This document shows positions 44,166 through 51,427 of a DNA stretch of 51,427 nucleotides, piece after piece. Position 1 is the stretch's first letter; each line of letters begins with the position of its first letter. The stretch comes from Gammaproteobacteria bacterium (GTDB lineage Bacteria > Pseudomonadota > Gammaproteobacteria > Arenicellales > Poriferihabitantaceae): contig JAALKB010000006.1 of the NCBI GenBank assembly GCA_011088265.1, positions 1 through 51,427 of the forward strand, written 5' to 3'. The translations under genes were made by a program, and so were the position numbers. The notes under the pieces are model-generated. The model was given only the letters and a program-made list of their open reading frames with translations, searched no databases and had not been told where the DNA came from.

Positions 44166-46382
44166 CTAGTTCGCCTTCAATCTCATGATAGATTGATTCA
44201 ATCTTTGAGCAACATCTTTTAGTTGTCCCATGGAATTGGCGACTTCAGACGCATTAGAGTTGTTTCGTCTTGAAGAAATATTCAACATTTCAATTCGATC
44301 ACTGATCGACTCCATCGTCTCCAGCTCTTCCCGGGAACCACCGGCAAATTGGCTAATTGAGCCCACCAACTGCTGATTAGCAGACTTGATTCGATCAAAG
44401 ATAGCTTCTGTCTCATCCGTCATCCGCACTCCGGATGCAATCTCTTTTGTTGTTGTTTCCATAAGGAAAACCGCATTATTGATATCCTGGTTTATGTTCT
44501 TCACCAATTCTTCTATTCTACCTGAAGCTTCTGACGATCTTTCAGCTAACTTTTGTACTTCTTCTACCACCACAGCGAAACCTTTTCCCGCTTCCCCGGC
44601 CATGGCGGCCTGAATCGAAGCATTAAGTGAAAGCACATTCGTGCGTTCAGAAACCTCCTGAATAGATTGAACCAGATCATTGATCTGCTGGGAATGGTCC
44701 GACAATCTCCGTAACCTACCCAGGCTATCCTGCACCTGGGTTTTTGCTGTTCCCATTCCCTTTACCGTTTGTCTTACAGAGCTTGAACCTTCCATCGCTG
44801 CATCGACAGAAACACCGAGCCATTGGGAGGATTTTGATGCATTCTTGTAAAAAAAATCGATCACATCAGTGATTTTTCTAACATCGCCATAGATTCCTGC
44901 AACCTGAGCATACTGTGTTTCATTATCCAACCTGAATCGGGAAATCAGAGAACTCATGTTATTCGTACAACTGTCGATGTCCAATGAAGCTGACTGTGCT
45001 TCCTCAACGGTCAGTCGTATGCCGTTGACTGCCTGATTAATAGACTGAGCGAGTTCAATGGATGTTTCATCTTCGGCTTGTACTTGAACGGTAAGATCCT
45101 CTTTTGCAAATTCCTGAATATCTTCAACTAAATGATCAACGGCAACACTGGATGTCTTTTTGTGATCTCGCGCCCTGTCGATGTTGGTTTGATTCAACCC
45201 CTCTGGCTTTCGTCTCGCAAAGGCCCAAACGAACAAAGTAAGCGACAGCAGAGTGAAAACAATCAACCCAATGCGAACTTTCTGGTGATAAACCCAGCGG
45301 AATTCTGGCGTCGTAGACACACTACCATTCGCCTCCAATTGATCACCCAGTTGCTGGAAAAGTGTGGACAGAATCAAACTATTTTCTGACACTCTATCGG
45401 CGGAGTTTTGCAACCAGGAAGATGTGTTTACTGCTTCTAGCAAGTCAGCTACACGACTGTCAAGCCGAACCAAATCATCACTGATACGATCAGACCAGCT
45501 TGCGACTACCGAACGACGATTGTTAAACAAAGCCTCATTGCTGGTAATAAGCTTGTTAATATCTGTTTTGATCAGATCCACTATCTTCCCATTGACAATC
45601 GGGTTTGTAACCAGCCGTCCAATGTTCGATCGAATTCTCCACAGCAATGTACTTTGCTGCCCGACGAGCGCCACCAGATCTTCCCCTGAGTTTTGTTGTG
45701 CCAGTTGACCTGGAAACGAATCCACTTGATCGGATAGCCTGAGGATCAGGCCATCTATTGTTCGCTCGTTTTCCCTTTGAGCCTCCAGCATCTGACGATT
45801 TTTTAGTAGGAGGTCGAGTTCAGGAAATATTGCGTATTTAATCTGATCTATCGAAGCGATCTTATCAGTATTTTGGGGGCTCTGATGTAAAGCAATCATC
45901 TCCCGGTCCTCCCCGAACACCTTCAATTCATTTGTCACATCACGGCCCAAGACCTGAAGTCGGTTGCTTTCTTCGACCGAGTTTTCTTTGATATGCAGAA
46001 CCAGATAGGCTACTTCCCGGGTCTTCAATTGGAGACTACGGGTAACTTCGTATAAAGCCTCGCTTTTTCGACCGGCATCGAAACGCTCATACTCTGTATA
46101 AGAGAGCACACCCGAGAAGATGATCAGAAGAATAGACCAGAAGACAACGGCGCCACGGGTGCCATTGCTTTTCGTCTTAGGGCTCTCAGCAGATTTTGAG
46201 CCATCGTTACTTACTGCCTTGGGGTTTACCACTTGTTCTTCATCAAGATCAAATAGAGGTAATTCCGAATCCAAACTATCTCGTTCTGCTACTGAACCTT
46301 CGGTGGGATCATCAGCAGAATCGTTAGCAATATGCCCTTTAGAGCCATCAACCCGCCAGGAATTTTCCGACCTGTCTTTCAT
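44166..46382 (-). CDS. pilJ: Type IV pilus chemoreceptor PilJ
   Basis: A methyl-accepting chemotaxis protein that senses pilus state or surface contact and controls ChpA. The 738 residues have an acidic N-terminal cytoplasmic extension of about 75 residues, a first membrane helix ([17 protein letters not shown]) at about 77-95, a periplasmic domain, a second helix ([18 protein letters not shown]) near 375-392, and a cytoplasmic signalling hairpin with [23 protein letters not shown] (tip: [16 protein letters not shown]) and [12 protein letters not shown]. The tip wording matches PilJ rather than flagellar receptors. pilK (a CheR-like methyltransferase) is absent from the 53-base gap to chpA. 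Confidence 0.94.
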   Translation of the reverse strand: MKDRSENSWRVDGSKGHIANDSADDPTEGSVAERDSLDSELPLFDLDEEQVVNPKAVSNDGSKSAESPKTKSNGTRGAVVFWSILLIIFSGVLSYTEYERFDAGRKSEALYEVTRSLQLKTREVAYLVLHIKENSVEESNRLQVLGRDVTNELKVFGEDREMIALHQSPQNTDKIASIDQIKYAIFPELDLLLKNRQMLEAQRENERTIDGLILRLSDQVDSFPGQLAQQNSGEDLVALVGQQSTLLWRIRSNIGRLVTNPIVNGKIVDLIKTDINKLITSNEALFNNRRSVVASWSDRISDDLVRLDSRVADLLEAVNTSSWLQNSADRVSENSLILSTLFQQLGDQLEANGSVSTTPEFRWVYHQKVRIGLIVFTLLSLTLFVWAFARRKPEGLNQTNIDRARDHKKTSSVAVDHLVEDIQEFAKEDLTVQVQAEDETSIELAQSINQAVNGIRLTVEEAQSASLDIDSCTNNMSSLISRFRLDNETQYAQVAGIYGDVRKITDVIDFFYKNASKSSQWLGVSVDAAMEGSSSVRQTVKGMGTAKTQVQDSLGRLRRLSDHSQQINDLVQSIQEVSERTNVLSLNASIQAAMAGEAGKGFAVVVEEVQKLAERSSEASGRIEELVKNINQDINNAVFLMETTTKEIASGVRMTDETEAIFDRIKSANQQLVGSISQFAGGSREELETMESISDRIEMLNISSRRNNSNASEVANSMGQLKDVAQRLNQSIMRLKAN

Positions 46383-46568
46383 TTATCCCAAGCTCCAGCG
46401 GCTAGGTGATCGGCAGCAATATTTGTGCTGCAAACCACAATCCAGAATATCCCTGACGTGAAGCGAAAAGCGGAAGGGTTTTGCTCGACGTGGCACAATC
46501 AGGGTAGCTCTGCACTGATGGGTTTTGGTGGAAAAACTCATAAAAAATGGCAGCGTCACCTGGTTGTT

Positions 46569-47108
46569 CTATCGACCAATATTAGCAAAGGTTTCGCTGT
46601 TTATAAGCACCCGCATATCGATAACACACCATCTTTGCAGGCCTTCAATTAAAAACGAGTTCAAATATGGTCTGAGTCTAGGTTCAATATCGTTTACGTC
46701 TCCCCGTGGGATATCGTGATCAAAAGATCTTAGACTAATTTTATTTTCCAATAGCAACGCACTTTTCAGTCTACCTTCTGACAATACCAGCAGGTTCGCT
46801 CCGGTAGTCGCCTTGATCGGCCTACGCCCAATGAAGTGGGCAAAGTCAATCACGGTATAAATTTCACCTCGAATATTTGTCATCCCTCTAACCCAGGGCG
46901 TAACCATAGGTAGAGGATTGCAGACTCCACAGGAGAAGATCTCATACTGCCCGATAAAGGGAACGGCAAGATTGAGTTCATCCACACTAAACGTGAAACC
47001 TCGCCAGGATTCGACAAATAGCAGCTCTTCGCCAAGCACAGCATTACCCTGACTCAGCAATTCTAACTGTCTAAATAACTCCAGGGGTTGGGCATTTGAA
47101 GTGATCAA
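46569..47108 (-). CDS. pilI: CheW-like adaptor PilI
   Basis: The linker between PilJ and ChpA. The 179 residues carry a CheW fold: WRGFTFSVDELNLAVPF, VTPWVRGMTNIRGEIYTVIDFAHFIG and the final INSETFANIG; the GMTNIRG motif is typical of CheW and of PilI (GVANVRG). The best start is a TTG at 47108, for which no clear Shine-Dalgarno is seen; the N-terminal residues that precede the CheW core are similar in extent to Pseudomonas PilI. It lies 186 bases upstream of pilJ and about 200 bases downstream of pilG, with no pilH between. Confidence 0.9.
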   Translation of the reverse strand: MITSNAQPLELFRQLELLSQGNAVLGEELLFVESWRGFTFSVDELNLAVPFIGQYEIFSCGVCNPLPMVTPWVRGMTNIRGEIYTVIDFAHFIGRRPIKATTGANLLVLSEGRLKSALLLENKISLRSFDHDIPRGDVNDIEPRLRPYLNSFLIEGLQRWCVIDMRVLINSETFANIGR

Positions 47109-47283
47109 TTTCGGGAAATATTGTGGTTTAGGAGATAAAGATAAATCAAGAATAATCTGACTCTCGACAGATCACCTGAAACTATTTCTTTCTAGTCATT
47201 CTAACCATGTATCAATGTTGGACGATTTTTCTCTGGTGATTGGCAGGCGAATGGTAACTGAATGGTGCTAATAAAATAACATT

Positions 47284-47313
47284 GCCGTCTCGATCACCGC
47301 CGTCTCGATCACC
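47284..47313. repeat. Perfect 15-base tandem duplication at the pilG stop
   Basis: GCCGTCTCGATCACC occurs twice without a gap. On the minus strand the duplication repeats the end of pilG including its stop codon (CGG TGA TCG AGA CGG), so the downstream copy is non-coding. Confidence 0.9.
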
Positions 47314-47671
47314 GTAGGTATTTTTGGGCTGCATCCAATAGCTCCTGCTTAACAAATGCTTTGTTGATATGATCTTCAGCACCAACAAGTCTACCTTTGA
47401 CCCTATCAAATAGTCCCGTCATACTCGACACCATCACCACAGGAATATCCTTGTATGTCTCATTATTTTTTACCAGGGAGCAGGTTTTATAACCATCGAG
47501 TTTCGGCATCACAATATCAAGGAAAACCAGGTCCGGGTGATGGTCAGTGATTTGAGTAATTGCCTCAAACCCATTGGAGGCGGTAAATACCTCATACCCC
47601 ACTCTCTCCAATGCATCCCTGGCTTCGTGGAGAATTGTTTGGCTATCGTCAACCACTAATATTTTTTTCAT
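47309..47671 (-). CDS. pilG: Response regulator PilG
   Basis: A stand-alone receiver that accepts phosphate from ChpA and promotes pilus extension. The 120 residues have the acidic pair DD at 8-9, phospho-acceptor Asp52 in VFLDIVMPKLDGY, Ser82/83, and Lys104. PKLDGYKTCSLVKNN and MTGLFDRVKGRLVGAE match PilG more than PilH. The Lys is followed by Ala (NKAF) where receivers normally have Pro (KPF). No second receiver (PilH) lies nearby. It is the first gene of the Chp cluster and is divergent from yqgE across 760 bases. Confidence 0.92.
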   Translation of the reverse strand: MKKILVVDDSQTILHEARDALERVGYEVFTASNGFEAITQITDHHPDLVFLDIVMPKLDGYKTCSLVKNNETYKDIPVVMVSSMTGLFDRVKGRLVGAEDHINKAFVKQELLDAAQKYLR

Positions 47672-48430
47672 ATTTTAAATCGTGCCTGTAAATCTTGCCC
47701 ATATATTCATGCGTATTCATGCCCCATAAGCCCGTCCCATAAGTCTGGCATCATGCATAGCTATCGCCCAACGGGCCCTAACTCGGAAGGCCATATCTAC
47801 AAAACCATATTAACGAGACCTTATTCACGAAACCATGGCCAGTGGCCATCCTTATCTAACGCCATAAAAGTGGTCAGCGAAACCTCAAATTTCTTTTTTG
47901 ACCCCACACTTACTGCCCGCGCTTATTACGGAAGAAGCATGGGGGGATCTCCGAAAAATAAGGTCGGAGTTCTAAACCGTATGACGCACTAATATATATG
48001 AGTATGCTAAAATTTAACAGCGTCAAAAACCCAACAATAGCCACTACTATGAGACGGGTTTATAGCACAGGTCTATAAGATCTATAACATTGAAGTAGGA
48101 TTAAAGTTAGCTAGCTTCTCACAGGGAAGCGTTATTCTTGAGAAAAATTTTGATCCGTGTTTCTAATTGGCGCTAATGTTGATATTGGCTTTCCAGATTA
48201 CACCGTCTGGCACCAGCAGACGTGGCCAACTGTTTGACCTGATGTCAGTATTTTGACCAAAATCATTAGTTAAATAGTGCAAGAATGACAGGAATTGGAT
48301 CTCCATAATTTCAACGAATTTCCTGGATTAGCGTTTTCAACTCGAACAGGGTTACGGTTATGAAACCCGTGGAACAACTGAAACCCAGAAAAAGAAAACG
48401 GGCTAAAATGAGCACAAAAGTTCAACAACC
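47672..48430. other. Gene-free region between pilG and yqgE
   Basis: About 760 bases of divergent intergenic DNA. In Pseudomonas gshB lies between pilG and yqgE; no trace of it is visible. A perfect palindrome ATGGCCA-G-TGGCCAT lies at 47835-47849. Short frames on both strands are unconvincing. It should contain promoters for pilG and yqgE. Confidence 0.5.
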
Positions 48431-49010
48431 ATGACAGAGCCAAAACCAGACTTCCCATCCCTGTCCAATCAGTTGCTAGTTTCCATGCCGCTGCTCGATG
48501 ACCACAATTTTGCTAAAACAGTAATATTGATTTGCCAGCATAATGAGGAAGGTGCAATGGGTATCGTGGTCAATCGGGTTGTTAACCAATCGCTAGGGGA
48601 AATATTTCTACAGCTGTCGATGCCCGTCACTAGCCTCTCCCACATGAACACGCCAGTTTATGACGGTGGTCCGGTGCAGCAGGAAGTCGGTTTTGTTATT
48701 CACAATGGCAATGAGTGTGACTGGGACTCCAGCATATCGATAAATGAATCGTTGTGCCTTACTACCTCCCGGGACATCCTATTAGCCATGGCTAACGGAA
48801 CGGGCCCCGAAAAGGCCGCACTGAGTCTGGGCTATGCGGGGTGGGGGGCCAGGTCAGCTTGAAGAGGAAATCAAAAGCAATGCCTGGTTTTCCATTCCCA
48901 CTGATTCCGACATCATTTTTCTGGGCAGTGTCGAGAATAAGTGGCGCGACGCAGCAAAACTGCTTGGATTTGATTATCTCAAACTCTCCACCCAGGTGGG
49001 ACATGCCTAA
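48431..49010 (+). pseudogene. yqgE: YqgE/AlgH family protein with frameshift
   Basis: A conserved cytoplasmic protein (DUF179, UPF0301) of unknown biochemical role that usually precedes ruvX. The first frame starts MTEPKPDFPSLSNQLLVSMP and has NFAKTVILICQHNEEGAMGIVVNR and VYDGGPVQQEVGFVIH. At a run of six G residues (48843-48848) the frame is lost after GYAGWG and stops at 48862; the next frame continues PGQLEEEIKSNAW, SDIIFLG and FDYLKLSTQVGHA to 49010. One G fewer would restore an intact protein of about 192 residues. It is either a sequencing error or a recent mutation. Confidence 0.88.
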
Positions 49011-49200
49011 ACCTCATCATGAACCCGTAAACTGAAGAACCATCAGGAAAGAAACCTCTGCAAAATCGTGAACGATGACCTTAAGCGAAATATAGCCAAT
49101 GTCTGGGTTGCAAAACTTCGTAATGACCCTGTTGCCATGAACAGTTCGCATTTCATTTTGACTCACTCAATCTTATGCTGAGACTCCTGAAGTCAAACGG

Positions 49201-49638
49201 ATGAAATCAGGAGAACGGATATTGTGTTTCGATTTTGGACTGAAGCGTATTGGTATAGCCACTGGTAATACCCTAACAAAAACCGCCCAATCTCTTAAAA
49301 CCATACCGGCGAAAAAAGGAGTGCCAAATTGGAATATGGTTAATGCATTAGTCAGCGAATGGAAACCCAACTATCTGGTTGTTGGCCTTCCATTTGCAAT
49401 GGATGGCTCAGAAGGAAAAAGTGCGATGGCGGCCAGAAAATTTGGCGAGAAACTCACACTTTATACGGGAATTTCCGTCCAATTTGTCGACGAAAGGCTC
49501 ACTTCCGTGGCCGCAGATGAGCTACTGCGAGAATCATCCATGGGGAGATCTATTACCCGCAAACGACAGGAATCCCGGGATAGCCTCGCTGCCGAATTAA
49601 TTCTACAGACCCATTTCGAGGAAAAGCAAAAAGAATGA
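49201..49638 (+). CDS. ruvX: RuvX/YqgF, Holliday junction resolvase-like / pre-16S rRNA nuclease
   Basis: An RNase H-fold nuclease required for 16S rRNA 5' maturation and proposed as a Holliday junction resolvase. The 145 residues have the metal-binding start LCFDFGLKRIGIATGN, YLVVGLPFAMDGSEG, the FVDERLTSVAADELL motif, and a final Asp in ESRDSLAAELIL. It starts 190 bases after yqgE and overlaps pyrR by four bases (ATGA), a coupled arrangement. Confidence 0.96.
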   Translation: MKSGERILCFDFGLKRIGIATGNTLTKTAQSLKTIPAKKGVPNWNMVNALVSEWKPNYLVVGLPFAMDGSEGKSAMAARKFGEKLTLYTGISVQFVDERLTSVAADELLRESSMGRSITRKRQESRDSLAAELILQTHFEEKQKE

Positions 49639-50156
49639 ATTCTCCCATCGAGGTCCTACCTCTGATTTCCCAAATGTCCAAGGATATTTCCCAATTAGAA
49701 CTGGAAGCCCCTTTGTTTATTGGCATACATTCTGGAGGAGTGTGGATCGCTGAAAAAATCTATCAAGAACTGGCCCCCGCCAAAGGAGATATTCATGAAG
49801 TATTAGGGACGCTGGATATTTCACTTCATCGGGATGATTTTATGAGAGTCGGCATGAACGTGGAATCAAGAAGTTCCAAACTTCCCCAAAGCATTGATGA
49901 CAGAAATATCGTACTCATTGACGACGTCCTACACTCTGGGCGTACGGTGCGGGCAGCGATGAATGAAATTTTCTCCTATGGACGACCAGCAACAATAAAA
50001 CTTGCCGTACTCATTGACCGGGAAGAAAGAGAATTACCGATTCAGGCTGACGTCATTGGATGTCGACTACCTTTGCCCCCGAACCAACAGGCGAAGCTAC
50101 AAAACACCCATGGCGAACTCCGAATCGACATAATAAAACAGGAACGCGAACGATAA
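49635..50156 (+). CDS. pyrR: PyrR bifunctional regulator / uracil phosphoribosyltransferase
   Basis: A PRPP-dependent protein of the phosphoribosyltransferase fold; in Bacillus it binds pyr mRNA to attenuate transcription, and in Pseudomonas the pyrR-pyrB-pyrC' arrangement is conserved. The 173 residues have [25 protein letters not shown] and the PRPP loop [18 protein letters not shown] (about residues 91-108). It overlaps ruvX by four bases, and its TAA shares a base with the pyrB ATG. No obvious PyrR-binding leader is visible in this tight cluster. Confidence 0.95.
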   Translation: MNSPIEVLPLISQMSKDISQLELEAPLFIGIHSGGVWIAEKIYQELAPAKGDIHEVLGTLDISLHRDDFMRVGMNVESRSSKLPQSIDDRNIVLIDDVLHSGRTVRAAMNEIFSYGRPATIKLAVLIDREERELPIQADVIGCRLPLPPNQQAKLQNTHGELRIDIIKQERER

Positions 50157-51130
50157 TGATGCCCCCTGATAGTCAGATCCAATTTGATAAAAATGGAAAT
50201 TTAAAACATTTCCTGACAATTAACGGCCTACCCAGATCGACCCTGGTTAGCATGCTCGACATGGCGGAGTCGTTTATAAATTTCGGCCAGAGGGAGATAA
50301 AAAAAGTTCCTCTACTCAGAGGTAAAACCCTGGTCAATTTATTTTTCGAACCTAGCACAAGGACAAGGACTACATTCGAAATTGCAGGAAAACGACTGTC
50401 CGCTGACGTGATTAACCTTAGCTCTACGAGAATGTCGACCAGTAAGGGCGAAACCATTCTCGACACTGTACGTACCCTGGAAGCCATGCACACCGACCTT
50501 TTTGTGGTAAGGGATTCGGCCAGTGGCGCGCCCCACCTAATTGCAAGTCATCTTCCTGATCACATAAAGGTGATTAATGCCGGTGATGGACGACATGCAC
50601 ACCCAACCTAGGACATGCTGGATATGTTCACCATTCGCCGAGCAAAAGGGGACTTCAAGAATCTGAAAGTCGCGATTGTGGGGGATATTCTTCACTCTCG
50701 CGTCGCGCGGTCACAGATACATGCATTAAAAATATTGAACGTAGCAGAAGTAAGACTCATCGGCCCCCGAACCCTCATTCCCACCGGGGTCGAATCCATG
50801 GGGGTAACTACCACAGGCGACATGAGAGAGGGATTAGAGGACATTGATGTTGTCATGACGCTACGAATTCAGAGAGAACGAATGGACGGACAGCTAATCC
50901 CCAGCGAACAGGAATATTTCAATCGCTATGGATTGACCGAAGAAAAACTGGGATATGCAAAAAACGATGCCGTTGTTCTTCATCCTGGTCCGATAAATCG
51001 AGGCTTGGAAATTTCATCCAGTGTCGCGGATGGACCGCGTTCCCTAATTTTGGACCAGGTTACCAACGGTATAGCAGTGAGAATGTCCATCATGGCAACA
51101 CTGATGGGCGGTAATGAGAATAAGAAATGA
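50156..51130 (+). pseudogene. pyrB: Aspartate carbamoyltransferase with in-frame amber codon
   Basis: Catalyses carbamoyl phosphate plus aspartate to carbamoylaspartate. The full frame of 324 codons has the carbamoyl-phosphate motif [59 protein letters not shown] and [11 protein letters not shown]. At 50609-50611 a TAG replaces the CAG expected in HPTQ; the next codon is GAC (Asp), where Gly or Ala is usual. That Gln (Gln137 in E. coli) contacts carbamoyl phosphate. The frame is open again to 51130. ATG at 50156 overlaps the pyrR stop. Nonsense mutation or base-call error is more likely than suppression, since tkt, pyrE and yggT end in TAG normally. Confidence 0.9.
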
Positions 51131-51427
51131 AAATAGCATTAAAAAATGGTCGACTGGTTGACCCCGCCAATGGTCTCAACGGAAGCCATGATTTGTTCAT
51201 TGACAATGGAAAAATTGTAGCTTTGAATCATCAACCGGAGGGTTTTCGGCCTGATAAGGAAATTAACGCTAGCGGGCTTCACATTATTCCTGGAATCATT
51301 GATCTTTGTGCACGCCTGAGGGAACCCGGTGAAGAGCACAAAGCCACTATCGCTAGTGAAACCGCCGCAGCAGCAAGTGGTGGCATCACCCGAATGGTGT
51401 ACCCCCCCCCCCCCCCACCCCCCCGGT
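51127..51427 (+). CDS. pyrC': Dihydroorotase-like protein PyrC' (partial), lacks zinc histidines
   Basis: The N-terminal 100 or so residues of a dihydroorotase homologue, cut by the window edge. The start ATG overlaps the pyrB stop (ATGA). Residues 1-58 have the amidohydrolase opening ([33 protein letters not shown]). The metal motif D-x-H-x-H is D59-L-C61-A-R63, so both histidines are lost, while LREPGEEHK follows normally. This matches the inactive PyrC' that supports ATCase assembly in Pseudomonas. Sequence after about 51401 is a C-run and unreliable. Confidence 0.85.
   Translation, partial: MKIALKNGRLVDPANGLNGSHDLFIDNGKIVALNHQPEGFRPDKEINASGLHIIPGIIDLCARLREPGEEHKATIASETAAAASGGITRMVYPPPPPPPR
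51401..51425. repeat. Poly-C run at the window end
   Basis: Around 23 C residues broken by one A sit at the very end, where PyrC' homologues normally read CPPDT. This looks like an assembly or sequencing artefact at a contig end rather than genomic sequence. Confidence 0.8.

Noticed and set aside
50609..50611. Pyrrolysine or other recoding of TAG in pyrB
   Set aside because: TAG ends tkt, pyrE and yggT normally, there is no pyl gene or suppressor tRNA in the window, and the codon falls at a catalytic Gln.

Overview
The window reads as chromosomal DNA of a gammaproteobacterium, probably an environmental or marine one. The evidence is gene order. recA-recX-alaS-lysC-csrA followed by tRNA-Ser(GCU) and tRNA-Arg(ACG), pilT divergent from yggS-proC-yggT, the Chp/Pil chemosensory cluster, and yqgE-ruvX-pyrR-pyrB-pyrC' are all arrangements known from Pseudomonas and its relatives. 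No insertion sequence, prophage, CRISPR array or rRNA was seen.

Layout. 1-4.6 kb: the end of a DUF3482 protein, a PilT-type retraction ATPase, a small unrecognised ORF, then yggS-proC-yggT. 4.6-8.2 kb: ampG divergent from pyrE, a P-II protein and two tRNAs. 8.2-14.2 kb: csrA, lysC, alaS, recX and recA on the minus strand. 14.9-19.9 kb: an accessory plus-strand block with a SAM methyltransferase, an acetylpolyamine amidohydrolase with all catalytic residues, a trimethylamine-dehydrogenase-like flavoprotein with an altered substrate pocket, and a lysine-tailed coiled-coil protein behind a near-consensus promoter. 20.7-30.5 kb: a minus-strand one-carbon block with malyl-CoA lyase, formate-THF ligase, a two-subunit NAD-type formate dehydrogenase and a SucCD-type acid-CoA ligase. 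30.7-38.1 kb: pyruvate kinase, a transsulfuration-type PLP enzyme, phosphoglycerate kinase, transketolase and an inositol-monophosphatase-family protein. 38.3-47.7 kb: a reduced Chp system (chpC, chpA, pilJ, pilI, pilG). 48.4 kb to the end: yqgE, ruvX, pyrR, pyrB and the start of pyrC'.

How the parts fit. The 20.7-30.5 kb block, with a dehydrogenase related to methylamine dehydrogenases just upstream, suggests that the cell uses methylated compounds or other C1 sources. Formate could be oxidised to CO2 with NADH formation or loaded onto tetrahydrofolate, and malyl-CoA could be made and cleaved as in the serine cycle. Other serine-cycle genes (serine-glyoxylate aminotransferase, hydroxypyruvate reductase, PEP carboxylase) are not in this window, so the pathway is an inference. 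Type IV pilus retraction and its chemosensory control are also encoded here.

Sequence quality. The last 3 kb contains a homopolymer frameshift in yqgE, an amber codon at the catalytic Gln position of pyrB and a terminal poly-C run. These may be assembly errors rather than biology.
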